From Bordetella parapertussis (GTDB lineage Bacteria; Pseudomonadota; Gammaproteobacteria; Burkholderiales; Burkholderiaceae_B): a DNA stretch of 40,502 nt. Numbering within the stretch: position 1 is the stretch's first letter; each line of letters begins with the position of its first letter. Both the position numbers and the translations under genes were made by a program. Positions 26,872 through 36,129 of the stretch are shown one piece after another. Location of the stretch: the NCBI GenBank assembly GCA_945872285.1, contig CAMBZR010000023.1, forward strand, positions 1 through 40,502, in the 5' to 3' direction. The notes beneath the pieces are model-generated. The model made no database searches and was not told where the DNA came from. It saw only the letters and a program-made list of their open reading frames with translations.

Positions 26872-29590
26872 GAAAAAAAACCTGCTGCTCGTCGATGGTT
26901 CAAGTTATTTGTATCGCGCTTTTCATGCGATGCCTGATTTGCGTAACGCGCAAGGTGAACCCACTGGGGCGATCTATGGTGTGGTCAACATGATGCGTCG
27001 TATTCTGCTTGATTACCCCTCGCAATACGCTGCTTGCGTCTTTGATGCCCGCGGTAAAACCTTCCGCGACGAGCTGTACCCTGACTATAAATCACATCGC
27101 CCCTCAATGCCCGAAGAACTTGCGAGTCAGATCGAACCGATCCATGCTGCGATCCGCGCCATGGGTTGGACGGTGCTGAGTGTGCCCGGCGTTGAGGCTG
27201 ACGATGTCATCGGCACGCTCGCGCATTGGGCGCAGCAACAAGATATCCACACCATGATCTCGACCGGTGATAAAGACTTGGCCCAGCTCGTGACCAGTCA
27301 TATTACCTTGGTCAACACAATGTCAAACGAAGAGCTTGACCCCGCTGGCGTCATGCGTAAGTTTGGCGTCGCGCCTGAGCGCATCGTCGACTATTTGATG
27401 CTGGTGGGCGACACGGTTGATAACGTGCCGGGTGTACAAAAAGTGGGCCCTAAAACCGCAGCGAAATGGATCGATGAGTTTGGCTCGATCCAGACGCTGG
27501 TAGAGCGCGCGGCTGAAATCAAAGGCGTTGCAGGTGAGAATCTACGCGCAGCGCTAGGTCAGTTCACCTTAACCCGTGAGCTACTGACGATCAAGACGGA
27601 TTGCGAACTGAACGCTGAGGTCCCAGAAATTGAGCGCCTTGCGCCGCAGGCGCAAGATAAACAAACCCTGACCACACTCTTTGAGCGTTATGGCTTTAAG
27701 TCGTGGCTGCGTGAGTTGACGGGTGAGCCCGCCCGAGTCCCCAGCTCAGACGCTCGTGTGGCGGCAGAACCTGTGCGTCCAGCGGCGCCCGAGCAGACCG
27801 ATTACCAGATGGTGACTGACTGGGCCACGCTCGAGCACTGGCTTGCACGGGTCGCTGCCGCACCGTGCGTAGCCCTAGACACCGAGACCACAGCGCTCGA
27901 GGCGATGCGCGCGCGCTTAGTGGGCATCTCTTTATCGATAGAACCTGGGGTGGCGTGTTATATCCCGGTTGCGCATCGCGGTGCCGATGCACAGGAGCAA
28001 CTGCCGCGCGCCGAGGTCTTGGCGCGTTTGAAAACTTGGCTTGAAGACCCACGGCCTACCAAGCTTTTACATCATGCAAAATACGACACCCATGTTTTTG
28101 CCAACGAGGGTATCGATTTGCGCGGCGTCGCCGATGACACGATGTTGCAGGCCTATGTGCTTGAGTCGCATCGTGGCGTAGGGCTTGAAGACCTATGTTT
28201 GCGGCGTCTGGGTATCAAGGGGATGTCGTACGAGCAATTGTGCGGCAAGGGTGCGCATCAGATTGGTTTTGATGAGGTCGATCTTGAGCGCGCGTCTCAC
28301 TATGCCTGCGAAGATGCAGACTTCACCCTGCGCTTGCATCAGGTCTTACGACCCGAGGTCAAGGCGCTGGCCTCACTTGAGTACATTTATCAACTTGAAA
28401 TCTTAGTCTCGCGCGTGTTGTTTGAAATCGAGCGTAACGGGGTGATGATTGATTCGGTTGAATTGGGCCGACAAAGCCACGTGCTGGGTCAAGAGTTACT
28501 CACCCTTGAGCAGCGCGCCTACATCATCGCAGAGCAGCCCTTTAACTTAAATTCACCCAAGCAGCTTGGCGACATTCTTTTCACAAAAATGCAACTGCCT
28601 GTTGTGCGCAAAACACCCGGCGGGGCGCCCTCAACCGACGAAGACGTGTTGACTAAGCTGGCCGAAGACTATCCCTTGCCTAAGGTGCTGCTCGAGTATC
28701 GAGGCTTGGCAAAGCTCAAGTCGACCTACACCGACAAGTTGCCAAAGATGGTCAATGCGGTAACCGGTCGGGTACACACCCACTATGCGCAGGCAGCGGT
28801 GATTACGGGGCGTTTGGCGTCGTCAGAGCCAAACTTGCAAAATATCCCTGTACGCTCTGAGGCAGGACGGCGGGTACGCGAGGCTTTTCTTGCCACGAAA
28901 GGTGTCATTATTTCGGCCGACTATTCGCAAATCGAATTAAGGGTCATGGCGCATGTCTCAAACGATGTAAATTTGCAACGTGCGTTTGCAGCCGGTGAAG
29001 ATATCCATAAGGCAACGGCCTCGGAAGTGTTTGGGGTCGGCTTGCAAGAGGTTTCGTCTGAGCAGCGTCGCGCGGCTAAGGCGATTAACTTTGGTTTGAT
29101 TTACGGGATGGGCGCTTTTGGTCTGGCAAGCAATCTGGGTATTACCCGAGATGCCGCGCAATCCTATATTGACCGCTACTTTGCGCGTTACCCAGGCGTG
29201 GCGCAATACATGGCCGAGACCCGCAACCTGGCGCACGCACAGGGCTATGTCGAGACCGTCTTTGGGCGGCGCCTGTGGTTAGCAGATATCAACGCGGCTG
29301 GGGCGCGTCGTGCGGGTGCTGAGCGCGCTGCAATCAACGCCCCGATGCAGGGCACGGCCGCTGATTTAATTAAGTTGGCGATGGTGGCTGTGCAAAACTG
29401 GCTGGCGCACGAGACACTGCAAACAAAAATGGTGATGCAGGTGCACGATGAACTCGTGTTAGACGTGCCTGTTGATGAAATCGAACGTGTCAAAGACAAA
29501 CTGCCGAGCTTGATGTGCGATGTTGCCACCTTGCGCGTACCGCTTGTCGCCGAGGTGGGCGTGGGCCCCAACTGGGAGCAGGCCCACTAA
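26870..29590 (+). CDS. polA: DNA polymerase I
   Basis: Repair and Okazaki-fragment polymerase, 906 residues. The N-terminal 5' nuclease domain (about 1-290) has LLLVDGSSYLYRAFHA and VEADDVIGTL. The 3'-5' exonuclease appears active: ALDTETTAL gives Asp337 and Glu339, the E. coli catalytic pair. The polymerase domain has motif A SADYSQIELR (Asp684), motif B RRAAKAINFGLIYGMGAFGL and motif C VHDELV (Asp860). ATG 26870 is chosen by family; the ATG is followed by eight A bases and preceded by no clear ribosome site. The start codon overlaps that of the divergent LOG gene. Confidence 0.97.
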   Translation: MKKNLLLVDGSSYLYRAFHAMPDLRNAQGEPTGAIYGVVNMMRRILLDYPSQYAACVFDARGKTFRDELYPDYKSHRPSMPEELASQIEPIHAAIRAMGWTVLSVPGVEADDVIGTLAHWAQQQDIHTMISTGDKDLAQLVTSHITLVNTMSNEELDPAGVMRKFGVAPERIVDYLMLVGDTVDNVPGVQKVGPKTAAKWIDEFGSIQTLVERAAEIKGVAGENLRAALGQFTLTRELLTIKTDCELNAEVPEIERLAPQAQDKQTLTTLFERYGFKSWLRELTGEPARVPSSDARVAAEPVRPAAPEQTDYQMVTDWATLEHWLARVAAAPCVALDTETTALEAMRARLVGISLSIEPGVACYIPVAHRGADAQEQLPRAEVLARLKTWLEDPRPTKLLHHAKYDTHVFANEGIDLRGVADDTMLQAYVLESHRGVGLEDLCLRRLGIKGMSYEQLCGKGAHQIGFDEVDLERASHYACEDADFTLRLHQVLRPEVKALASLEYIYQLEILVSRVLFEIERNGVMIDSVELGRQSHVLGQELLTLEQRAYIIAEQPFNLNSPKQLGDILFTKMQLPVVRKTPGGAPSTDEDVLTKLAEDYPLPKVLLEYRGLAKLKSTYTDKLPKMVNAVTGRVHTHYAQAAVITGRLASSEPNLQNIPVRSEAGRRVREAFLATKGVIISADYSQIELRVMAHVSNDVNLQRAFAAGEDIHKATASEVFGVGLQEVSSEQRRAAKAINFGLIYGMGAFGLASNLGITRDAAQSYIDRYFARYPGVAQYMAETRNLAHAQGYVETVFGRRLWLADINAAGARRAGAERAAINAPMQGTAADLIKLAMVAVQNWLAHETLQTKMVMQVHDELVLDVPVDEIERVKDKLPSLMCDVATLRVPLVAEVGVGPNWEQAH

Positions 29591-29603
29591 CCCACTGGGT
29601 TAG
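29587..29603. repeat. Inverted repeat at the polA stop codon
   Basis: CTAACCCA-C-TGGGTTAG, 8-bp perfect arms, includes the polA TAA (29588-29590). It could form a hairpin with a 3-nt loop, in the gap between convergent polA and htpX. The nearest T run (four T) is some 6 bp further, so terminator function is uncertain. Confidence 0.55.
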
Positions 29604-29659
29604 CCGGGCGTTTTAGCTAGGCGACTGAAAAGCGCGTCTGAGTAGCCCAGTTTATGTGT

Positions 29660-30541
29660 TTACTTAATGCGTAAGTTTTGCAGGGCATTAATACGTGCGT
29701 TGATCGGTGGGTGAGTCGCGAACATGGCGCTAATCCCACCACCACCGCTAATGCCAGACGCCTCAAAACTTTTTGGCAAGACACCGGGCGTCAGGCCCCC
29801 TAACCGCGCCAGTGCGCGAATCATGGGCTCGCGCGAACTCAGCAGTGACGCTGACCCCGCATCTGCGCGATACTCACGCTGGCGTGAAAACCACGCCACG
29901 ATCAGGCTCGCTGCAATACCGAAGGCGATCTCGCACACAATCACGGTGGCGTAATAACCAAGCCCAGTACCCTTGTCATTTTTGAGAATGACGCGATCGA
30001 CAAAGTAGCCAACGATTCGGGCTAAAAATACGACAAAGGTATTGACGACACCCTGAATTAAAGCCAGGGTAATCATGTCGCCGTTAGCGATGTGAGCGAC
30101 TTCGTGTGCCAGCACGGCGGTGACTTCTTCTTCGGTCATGCTGTCGAGTAAACCGGTCGAGACGGCGACGAGTGAGTCATTGCGAAACGCGCCAGTTGCG
30201 AAGGCGTTAGGCTCGCCCTCATAGATTGCCACTTCGGGGCGACCGATGCCGGCCCGATCAGCAATTTGATGAACTGTGTCGACGAGCCATTGCTCTTTGG
30301 CGCCATTCGGTGCTTGCGGGTCAATTACCCTTGCGCCGGTGCTCCGTTTGGCCATCCACTTGCTGATTAAGAGCGAAAAAATAGCGCCGGTAAAGCCAAC
30401 AATGACAGAAAACACTAACAGCATCTGAACATTGAGCCCTTGCTCCGATATAAACCGATTGACACCCAAAATGCTCAGCGTGGCACTCAGTACCAGCATG
30501 ACCGCAAGATTTGTCAGCACAAAAAGAATGATTCGTTTCAT
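29660..30541 (-). CDS. htpX: Membrane zinc metalloprotease HtpX
   Basis: HtpX is an inner-membrane M48 protease in membrane protein quality control. The product has 293 residues, identical in length to E. coli HtpX. Two N-terminal membrane helices (about 4-24, 39-60) precede the zinc site HEVAH (146-150), with two further hydrophobic segments at about 155-180 and 190-215. [24 protein letters not shown] and the second-site [14 protein letters not shown] (third zinc ligand Glu) are present, and the typical Gly-rich C-terminus ([17 protein letters not shown]). It is heat- or envelope-stress-induced in E. coli; I see no recognisable sigma32 site here. Confidence 0.96.
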   Translation of the reverse strand: MKRIILFVLTNLAVMLVLSATLSILGVNRFISEQGLNVQMLLVFSVIVGFTGAIFSLLISKWMAKRSTGARVIDPQAPNGAKEQWLVDTVHQIADRAGIGRPEVAIYEGEPNAFATGAFRNDSLVAVSTGLLDSMTEEEVTAVLAHEVAHIANGDMITLALIQGVVNTFVVFLARIVGYFVDRVILKNDKGTGLGYYATVIVCEIAFGIAASLIVAWFSRQREYRADAGSASLLSSREPMIRALARLGGLTPGVLPKSFEASGISGGGGISAMFATHPPINARINALQNLRIK

Positions 30542-30598
30542 GATCTTTTAAAAAAGAAAAGGGAAAAAAAGATTAAAAGGTTTGTTGCCATCAAACAG

Positions 30599-30628
30599 TA
30601 CAGCCTAAAACAATACAGCTTACAACAA
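30599..30628. repeat. 15-bp tandem repeat upstream of htpX
   Basis: TACAGCCTAAAACAA (30599-30613) and TACAGCTTACAACAA (30614-30628) are adjacent and 13 of 15 identical. They lie 58-87 bp upstream of the htpX start, in its promoter region, so paired protein-binding sites are possible. Confidence 0.6.
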
Positions 30629-30697
30629 GCAATATTACGCAAGCGGGAAGCCTTTTGGCTAGTGTTGGCTTGGGCCAAGCTTTCAGGCCGAAGTCAT

Positions 30698-30722
30698 ACC
30701 CTTATTTGTCATAGACAAGGGT
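30698..30722 (-). repeat. Inverted repeat just after the Rieske oxygenase gene
   Basis: ACCC...TTGTC-ATA-GACAA-GGGT with a 4-nt bulge, starting 5 bp past the gene's stop codon. It could protect the mRNA 3' end. No T run follows on the minus strand, so it is not a typical terminator. Confidence 0.4.
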
Positions 30723-30727
30723 TGCCG

Positions 30728-31882
30728 TTAAAAGTTCTCAGTTTCGTTCATTGCTTTGTGATACCACTCATGAAAGTGCTGCATGCCGTCTTCCATGGGT
30801 GACTGATATGGGCCCGTCTCTGAGGTGCCCCGCGCGAGCAGCGCCGCGCGTCCGGCGTCCATGCGTTCGGCGATTTCATCATCTTCGAGCGCAGTTTCCA
30901 TGTAGGCTGCGCGCTGTGCTTCGACAAATTCGCGTTCAAACAGCGCGATTTCTTCGGGGTAATAAAACTCGACAATGTTGACGGTTTCGGTGGGTGATTT
31001 GGGATAAAGCGTAGAAAGCACAGCCACGTGAGGATAAAGTTCAATCATGTGTGTTGGAAAATACGTCACCCAAACAGCGCCGAACGTGGGTGCCTGCCCA
31101 CCGCGGAACGCTAATAATTTGTCATGCCAAACTTTGTATGCGGGCGAGCCCGGTTGTGACAGGGCGTGATGCACCCCCACGCGTTGCATGCTGTAGTGCT
31201 CGGTGAATTCCCAAGATAAATCGTCGCAGGTGACAAACTGCCCTAAGCCCGGATGAAAGGGGGCGACGTGATAGTCTTCAAGGTAAACCTCGATAAAGGT
31301 TTTCCAGTTGTAGTTGCACTGGTGAACTTCAACGTGATCCAGGACGTAATCCGAAAAATCAAACTCTGGACGTTTAAACAGGTTACCGAGCTCGGCCAAA
31401 GGTTCGCGCGAGCCCTCAAACAGCAAGCCATGACATTCTTTCAGCGCAAAGCGTTCAAGGTTCAGGCAGGGCGAGTGCTCAAAGTGTGGGGCGCCTAGCA
31501 GTTGTCCCTGCTTGTCGTAGGTCCAGCGGTGTAGAGGGCAAACAATATTGCCACCTGTATCCCTAAGGTTTCCATAGTTATTGGTGTTTCCTGTGACGTT
31601 GCCCGTTTGGCCGCCCAGCATCAAAGCCTGACGGTGGCGACAGACGTTAGAGAGCAGTTCGATACCGTTTTGGCCACGAACGAGGACGCGTCCGTTATTT
31701 TCGTGAGACAGGCTGCGCCAGTCTCCGGGTTGTGGCACGCTTTTTTGGTGCCCGACGTAACGCGAAAACTGTTCAAAAATACTTTTTTGCTCTCGCTCAA
31801 AGCGGGCCTGGTCAAAATATGTATCGACAGCCAGCTGGGTTCGAGCGGGCGCCAAATGCGCCATCCGACCAATGTCGGTCAT
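30728..31882 (-). CDS. Rieske non-haem iron oxygenase, alpha subunit
   Basis: 384-residue ring-hydroxylating-type oxygenase. The Rieske cluster ligands are Cys81-x-His83 and Cys115-x2-His118 (CPLHRW). The mononuclear iron motif follows at EVYLEDYHVAPFH (His205, His210). The 31 residues between the two ligand pairs are about twice the usual 15-17; twelve of them are encoded by a 36-bp segment between ACAGG direct repeats. A strong GGAGGG site precedes ATG 31882, which decides the start. No ferredoxin or reductase gene is adjacent. The substrate is unknown; the fold is closest to the choline monooxygenase/one-component-like members I remember. It diverges from xseB. Confidence 0.87.
   Translation of the reverse strand: MTDIGRMAHLAPARTQLAVDTYFDQARFEREQKSIFEQFSRYVGHQKSVPQPGDWRSLSHENNGRVLVRGQNGIELLSNVCRHRQALMLGGQTGNVTGNTNNYGNLRDTGGNIVCPLHRWTYDKQGQLLGAPHFEHSPCLNLERFALKECHGLLFEGSREPLAELGNLFKRPEFDFSDYVLDHVEVHQCNYNWKTFIEVYLEDYHVAPFHPGLGQFVTCDDLSWEFTEHYSMQRVGVHHALSQPGSPAYKVWHDKLLAFRGGQAPTFGAVWVTYFPTHMIELYPHVAVLSTLYPKSPTETVNIVEFYYPEEIALFEREFVEAQRAAYMETALEDDEIAERMDAGRAALLARGTSETGPYQSPMEDGMQHFHEWYHKAMNETENF
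31554..31594. repeat. 36-bp segment between 5-bp direct repeats inside the Rieske domain
   Basis: On the coding (minus) strand ACAGG occurs twice, 36 bp apart. The enclosed 12 codons are rich in Asn, Gly and Thr and lie exactly between the two cluster-ligand pairs. The length keeps the frame. Confidence 0.6.
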
Positions 31883-32007
31883 GATTCCCTCCGCACCGAT
31901 AAAAAAGCCAGCACGGATCGTACCGTTCTGGCGCGAAGAAAAATCGGGTTGGCCGATTAACCTTAAAGAACCATTGTACCTCAAGGTGTTTCGGCTGATT
32001 CATCTCG

Positions 32008-32013
32008 TACAAT
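32008..32013 (+). promoter_or_regulatory. Candidate -10 element for xseB-ispA-dxs
   Basis: TACAAT at 32008-32013, 72 bp before the xseB start, in the divergent gap. No clear -35 at 16-18 bp. Confidence 0.3.
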
Positions 32014-32084
32014 TGGGGTTTAACTGTATTCGCTCTGCATCTGCTAGAGCCATACAGGCGAATTTTTCGCTTTCGGAGCATCGC

Positions 32085-32369
32085 TTGACCAAGGCCACTC
32101 AAACTCCCGTACTTGCCGCTTCAGTCGCCAACGAGGTCGACGCGACCTTACCTCAAGATTTTGAGACGGCGTTGGCCGAACTCGAAGCACTCGTGGCCAC
32201 CATGGAATCCGGTTCGCTTGCGCTCGAGCAATCGTTGACGGCCTATACGCGCGGTGTTGCGCTCACGCGCTTGTGTCAACAAAAGCTTGCGCAGGCTGAA
32301 CAGCAAGTCAAGGTGCTTGAGGCCGGTATGCTGCGCCCCTTTGACGGGCAGCTGCCCGACGGCCTATGA
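32085..32369 (+). CDS. xseB: Exodeoxyribonuclease VII small subunit
   Basis: Small subunit of exonuclease VII, which degrades single-stranded DNA together with XseA (not in the window). The 94-residue product has a variable N-terminus and the family core LPQDFETALAELEALVATMESGSLALEQSLTAYTRGVAL, followed by CQQKLAQAEQQVKVLE, forming a helical hairpin. The start is TTG 32085: GGAG at 32075-32078 is 6 bp upstream and the family core begins soon after. Longer frames reach into the promoter region and the divergent gene. It overlaps ispA by 4 bp (ATGA), the standard coupling. Confidence 0.9.
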   Translation: MTKATQTPVLAASVANEVDATLPQDFETALAELEALVATMESGSLALEQSLTAYTRGVALTRLCQQKLAQAEQQVKVLEAGMLRPFDGQLPDGL

Positions 32370-33286
32370 AGGGACCCGTTGTTGAGTTTTCTGATTGGCT
32401 CGCTGAGCGCGCGCAGCACGTAGGGCTTGTTTTAGCGCGCGCCTTGCCCAGCGAAGACGCTGTGCCGGCAAGCTTGCATCAGGCCATGCGTTACTCGGTG
32501 TTGGGTGGGGGCAAACGGGTGCGAGCGGCGCTCGTTTTTGCTGCGGCTCAGGCCTGCGGCCCCGCGATTTCGTCGCAACAACTGGCACAGCAGGCGTTGG
32601 CGCAAGACTACGCCGCGGCGGCGGTTGAGCTCGTGCATGCTTATTCGCTCGTGCACGACGACTTGCCGTGTATGGATGACGACGTCTTACGCCGTGGGCG
32701 CCCCACTGTGCACGTGCAGTATGACGAAGCAACCGCTTTGTTGGCGGGTGATGCTTTACAGCCTTTAGCCTTTGATTTGCTCGCTCAAATGCCGCTTTCG
32801 CCTGAGCTGATTGTTCAGGCGATTCGTGACTTGGCGCGAGCGGCAGGCAGCCTCGGCATGGCGGGCGGGCAGGCCATCGATCTTGACAGTGTGGGTAAAA
32901 CCTTGACTCAGCAAGCTTTGCAACAAATGCATATGCTCAAAACCGGGGCTTTGCTGGGCGCGAGCGTTGCTTTGGGTGGTTTAGCGGGCGGGGGCAGTGC
33001 CTGGCAACGCGAGGCCCTCGAAAACTATTCCGCAGCAATCGGTTTGGCGTTTCAGGTAATCGATGATGTGCTCGATGTCACCGCTGACAGTGCAGTGCTT
33101 GGTAAAACCGTCGGTAAAGATGCCGCGGCAAATAAGCCAACTTATGTCACACTGATGGGCTTAGAGCAGGCGCGCACCTTCGCGGGTGGCTTGCATCTGC
33201 GCGCGCTAGCCGCTTTAGCGCCCCTGGGCAAGGCGAGCCACAGGTTGGCCGAGCTCGCTGATTTTATTGTTTTACGCGATCATTAA
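32366..33286 (+). CDS. ispA: Farnesyl diphosphate synthase
   Basis: Makes farnesyl diphosphate from isopentenyl and dimethylallyl diphosphate, feeding ubiquinone, undecaprenyl phosphate and other isoprenoids. 306 residues. The first aspartate-rich motif is DDLPCMDDD (98-106) and the second is in FQVIDDVLDVT; LGGGKRVRAAL and GGQAIDLDS are also typical. It lies between xseB and dxs in the widespread proteobacterial xseB-ispA-dxs order, coupled to xseB by ATGA. Confidence 0.96.
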   Translation: MKGPVVEFSDWLAERAQHVGLVLARALPSEDAVPASLHQAMRYSVLGGGKRVRAALVFAAAQACGPAISSQQLAQQALAQDYAAAAVELVHAYSLVHDDLPCMDDDVLRRGRPTVHVQYDEATALLAGDALQPLAFDLLAQMPLSPELIVQAIRDLARAAGSLGMAGGQAIDLDSVGKTLTQQALQQMHMLKTGALLGASVALGGLAGGGSAWQREALENYSAAIGLAFQVIDDVLDVTADSAVLGKTVGKDAAANKPTYVTLMGLEQARTFAGGLHLRALAALAPLGKASHRLAELADFIVLRDH

Positions 33287-33322
33287 AATAGTCGCGATGA
33301 TTTTTGTATAGAAAATATCCTT

Positions 33323-35194
33323 ATGCTGACCGATTTGCTCGACCGTATTCACTCACCAGCCGACCTCAAGGCGCTCGATAAACGAGAGCTCCGGCGGCTG
33401 TCCGACCAGCTGCGCGAGTTTGTGCTGGCGTCGGTGTCTCGAACCGGTGGCCACCTCTCGTCTAATCTGGGCACGGTCGAATTAACGGTTGCGCTGCATT
33501 ACGTATACGACACACCGCACGATCGTATTATTTGGGATGTTGGCCATCAGTCGTATCCTCATAAAATTTTGACCGGCCGCAAAGCGGCCATGAATACGTT
33601 GCGTCAGTTCGGCGGGATTTCCGGCTTTCCAAGGCGCAGCGAGTCTGAGTACGATGCGTTTGGCACCGCGCACTCCTCTACATCGATCTCGGCCGCGCTT
33701 GGTATGGCCGTCGCCTCGCGCAACGCCGGCGTGTCGCGCCAGCATATTGCGGTGATTGGCGATGGTTCGATGTCTGCCGGGATCGCATTCGAGGCGATGA
33801 ACAATGCGGGGGTGACTCCCGACATGAACCTGTTGGTGATTCTCAACGATAACGACATGTCGATTTCGCCACCAGTTGGCGCACTCAATCGTTATCTTGC
33901 TCGCTTGATGTCTGGTCAGTTTTACGCCGCGGCAAAAAATGTGGGACGCTCGGTTTTGCAGCATATGCCCCCAGTGCTCGAGCTTGCGCGGCGCTTTGAA
34001 GAACACGCCAAAGGGATGGTCACCCCAGCGACCTTGTTCGAAGAAATGGGCTTTAACTATGTGGGACCGATCGATGGTCATGACCTCGATTCTTTGATTC
34101 CAACCTTACAAAATATGCGCGCCTTGAAGGGCCCGCAGTTTTTACATGTTGTGACCAAAAAAGGGCAGGGCTATAAGCTTGCCGAGGCCGATCCCGTGCT
34201 TTATCACGGCCCCGGCAAGTTCGATCCTGCCATCGGCATTCAAAAACCCGCTGCAGCGCCCAAGACGACCTATACACAGATATTCGGGACGTGGCTGTGC
34301 GATATGGCAGCCCAAGACGCGCGCTTAGTGGGTATCACGCCCGCAATGCGTGAGGGCAGCGGCATGGTCGAGTTTGAGCGCCGCTTTGCGAAACGTTATT
34401 TTGACGTGGGCATTGCCGAGCAGCACGCCGTCACCTTTGCCGCAGGCTTAGCCTGCGAGGGGCAAAAGCCCGTCGTTGCGATTTATTCGACCTTTTTGCA
34501 GCGCGGCTACGATCAACTCATTCACGATGTGGCTTTGCAAAACCTCGACGTGACCTTCGCACTAGACCGCGCCGGTCTGGTGGGGGCAGACGGCGCCACG
34601 CACGCAGGTAATTACGACATTGCCTTTATGCGTTGTATTCCGAATATGGTGGTGGCAACGCCTTCTGACGAAAACGAAACTCGGCTCTTGCTTTCAACCT
34701 GTTATCACTATCCCGGCCCGGCCGCAGTACGTTATCCTCGCGGCGCTGGCGTTGGAGCCTTGCCCCAGGCTGAGCTTGCGACCGTCGAGCTTGGTCGTGG
34801 TCTGATGCGCCGCCAAGGCAAAAAAATCGCGATTTTGGTCTTTGGCACGCTGCTGCCGGCTGCACTCAAAGCCGCCGAGGCCCTGAACCTAAGCGTGGCA
34901 GATATGCGCTTTGTCAAGCCGTTAGACCTTGCGCTGGTGCTTGAACTGGCAGCCTCGCACGCAGGACTTGTCACGTTAGAAGAAGGCGCGATCATGGGCG
35001 GGGCCGGTAGCGCCGTCGCCGAGGCGCTTGCCGCTGCAGGAGTGGTGTGCGCGCTCTTGCAGTTGGGTCTGCCCGACCGTTTCATCGATCACGGCGAGCA
35101 GGGCGCTTTATTGGCGAGCGTCGGACTCGACGCGGCGGGGATTGAGCGAGCCGTTCGCACCAGATTTGGTACCGAGCTTGCGTTAAGCAGCTAA
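33323..35194 (+). CDS. dxs: 1-deoxy-D-xylulose-5-phosphate synthase
   Basis: First enzyme of the MEP pathway: thiamine-diphosphate-dependent condensation of pyruvate and glyceraldehyde 3-phosphate. 623 residues. His44 ([10 protein letters not shown]), the thiamine diphosphate motif GDGSMSAG (146-153) ending in NDN, and [18 protein letters not shown], with the catalytic glutamate in the second domain, are all present. The transketolase C-terminal domain starts near residue 490. A 36-bp gap separates it from ispA; it is probably in the same operon. Confidence 0.97.
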   Translation: MLTDLLDRIHSPADLKALDKRELRRLSDQLREFVLASVSRTGGHLSSNLGTVELTVALHYVYDTPHDRIIWDVGHQSYPHKILTGRKAAMNTLRQFGGISGFPRRSESEYDAFGTAHSSTSISAALGMAVASRNAGVSRQHIAVIGDGSMSAGIAFEAMNNAGVTPDMNLLVILNDNDMSISPPVGALNRYLARLMSGQFYAAAKNVGRSVLQHMPPVLELARRFEEHAKGMVTPATLFEEMGFNYVGPIDGHDLDSLIPTLQNMRALKGPQFLHVVTKKGQGYKLAEADPVLYHGPGKFDPAIGIQKPAAAPKTTYTQIFGTWLCDMAAQDARLVGITPAMREGSGMVEFERRFAKRYFDVGIAEQHAVTFAAGLACEGQKPVVAIYSTFLQRGYDQLIHDVALQNLDVTFALDRAGLVGADGATHAGNYDIAFMRCIPNMVVATPSDENETRLLLSTCYHYPGPAAVRYPRGAGVGALPQAELATVELGRGLMRRQGKKIAILVFGTLLPAALKAAEALNLSVADMRFVKPLDLALVLELAASHAGLVTLEEGAIMGGAGSAVAEALAAAGVVCALLQLGLPDRFIDHGEQGALLASVGLDAAGIERAVRTRFGTELALSS

Positions 35195-35439
35195 ACATAC
35201 GATAATGCAAGGCTTTCTTGCTCGACCAGCCAGTTTTTGGTGTGGCGGGCTGCCCCCGAAAAGGGCTGTGTTGAAGTGGTATTTTTGAGCAAAATAGCTG
35301 CCTAGATGTGTAACCGCCGCAGTTTTTGAACCGCAGTAGTTGTGCAGCCGCAGTTGTGTAACTTCAGTTGATGTTAGCTATCAACCGCCTCAAGCATCCA
35401 TCGCACGCAGTTTCTTGCCGGACACCCTCAGGAGTTCAA
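35195..35439 (+). promoter_or_regulatory. Leader region of the rpsF operon with three CCGCAGT copies
   Basis: 245 bp without a gene. CCGCAGT occurs at 35317-35323, 35331-35337 and 35348-35354. A weak promoter (TTGAAG 35271-35276, 18 bp, TAGCTG) may precede them. S6-S18 proteins are known to autoregulate such operons through an RNA structure exposing CCG; whether these copies form that structure is not shown. An AGGAG ribosome site ends the leader. Confidence 0.35.
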
Positions 35440-35814
35440 ATGCGTCATTACGAAGTTGTATTTATTGTTCATCCCGACCAAAGCGAGCAAGTTCCCGCGA
35501 TGGTCGAGCGCTACCAGGCGCTGGTGACCACCCAAGGCGGTAAAGTCCACCGCATCGAAGACTGGGGTCGCCGTCAACTCGCTTACCCAATTCAAAAACT
35601 GGTGAAAGCGCACTACGTGTGTTTCAACATCGAATGCGGTCAACCCACGCTCGACGAACTTGAACATTCGTTTCGTTACAACGACGCCGTGTTGCGCCAC
35701 CTTGTCATCAAGACCAAAGCTGCTCAAGCCGAGCCTTCACTCATGATGAAACAAGTTGAACGCGACGAAGCCCGCAAAGCTTCGGCCGAAACAACAACCG
35801 GCGAGGCTGAGTAA
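35440..35814 (+). CDS. rpsF: 30S ribosomal protein S6
   Basis: S6 forms a dimer with S18 on the 30S platform. 124 residues starting [18 protein letters not shown], with [26 protein letters not shown] and the typical C-terminal [14 protein letters not shown]. The Glu/Ala-rich end is unfolded. ATG 35440 is set by a strong AGGAG 7 bp upstream; a longer in-frame start at 35368 is not conserved. First gene of rpsF-priB-rpsR-rplI. Confidence 0.97.
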   Translation: MRHYEVVFIVHPDQSEQVPAMVERYQALVTTQGGKVHRIEDWGRRQLAYPIQKLVKAHYVCFNIECGQPTLDELEHSFRYNDAVLRHLVIKTKAAQAEPSLMMKQVERDEARKASAETTTGEAE

Positions 35815-35826
35815 TTCAGGCCTGTT

Positions 35827-36117
35827 GTGAATCGGCTTGAGGTGCAAGGGCAGATACTTGAGCTTTCCCCCTTACGGTACACGCCAGCCGGGGTTGCAGT
35901 GCTCGAGTTTCTTCTTTCACACGAGTCCGAAGTCACTGAGGCAGGTCAGGTGCGTCGCCTAGCATTTACTCTGGCGGTTGTTGCACTCGGAGACCTGGCA
36001 CAGATGGCTGGCACAACAAGTTTGGGTCGCACGGTACGCGTTCAGGGGTTTTTGGCACCGGTTCGAAAAGATTCACCAAAATTCAGGCTGCATGCGCAGC
36101 ATATTCAACAGATTTAA
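35827..36117 (+). CDS. priB: Primosomal replication protein N (PriB)
   Basis: Small single-stranded DNA-binding OB-fold protein of the PriA-PriB-DnaT replication restart system. 96 residues, starting at GTG 35827 (MNRLEVQGQILELSPLRYTPAGVAVLEFLLSH in translation). It sits between rpsF and rpsR, its diagnostic location in Betaproteobacteria and Gammaproteobacteria. No good ribosome site is visible, so coupling to rpsF (12-bp gap) is likely. Confidence 0.93.
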   Translation: MNRLEVQGQILELSPLRYTPAGVAVLEFLLSHESEVTEAGQVRRLAFTLAVVALGDLAQMAGTTSLGRTVRVQGFLAPVRKDSPKFRLHAQHIQQI

Positions 36118-36129
36118 GCGAGGCACATC

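Noticed and set aside
27696..28052. 118-codon minus-strand ORF opposite polA
   Set aside because: Lies opposite the well-conserved polA exonuclease region and has a low-complexity Arg/Pro/Ala composition.
29587..29603. polA hairpin as a rho-independent terminator
   Set aside because: There is no adjacent T run; reported only as an inverted repeat.
32366..32768. Long antisense and alternative-frame ORFs across ispA (32364-32732 minus, 32505-32768 plus)
   Set aside because: ispA has complete catalytic motifs and family length; the other frames are Arg/Pro-rich shadows.
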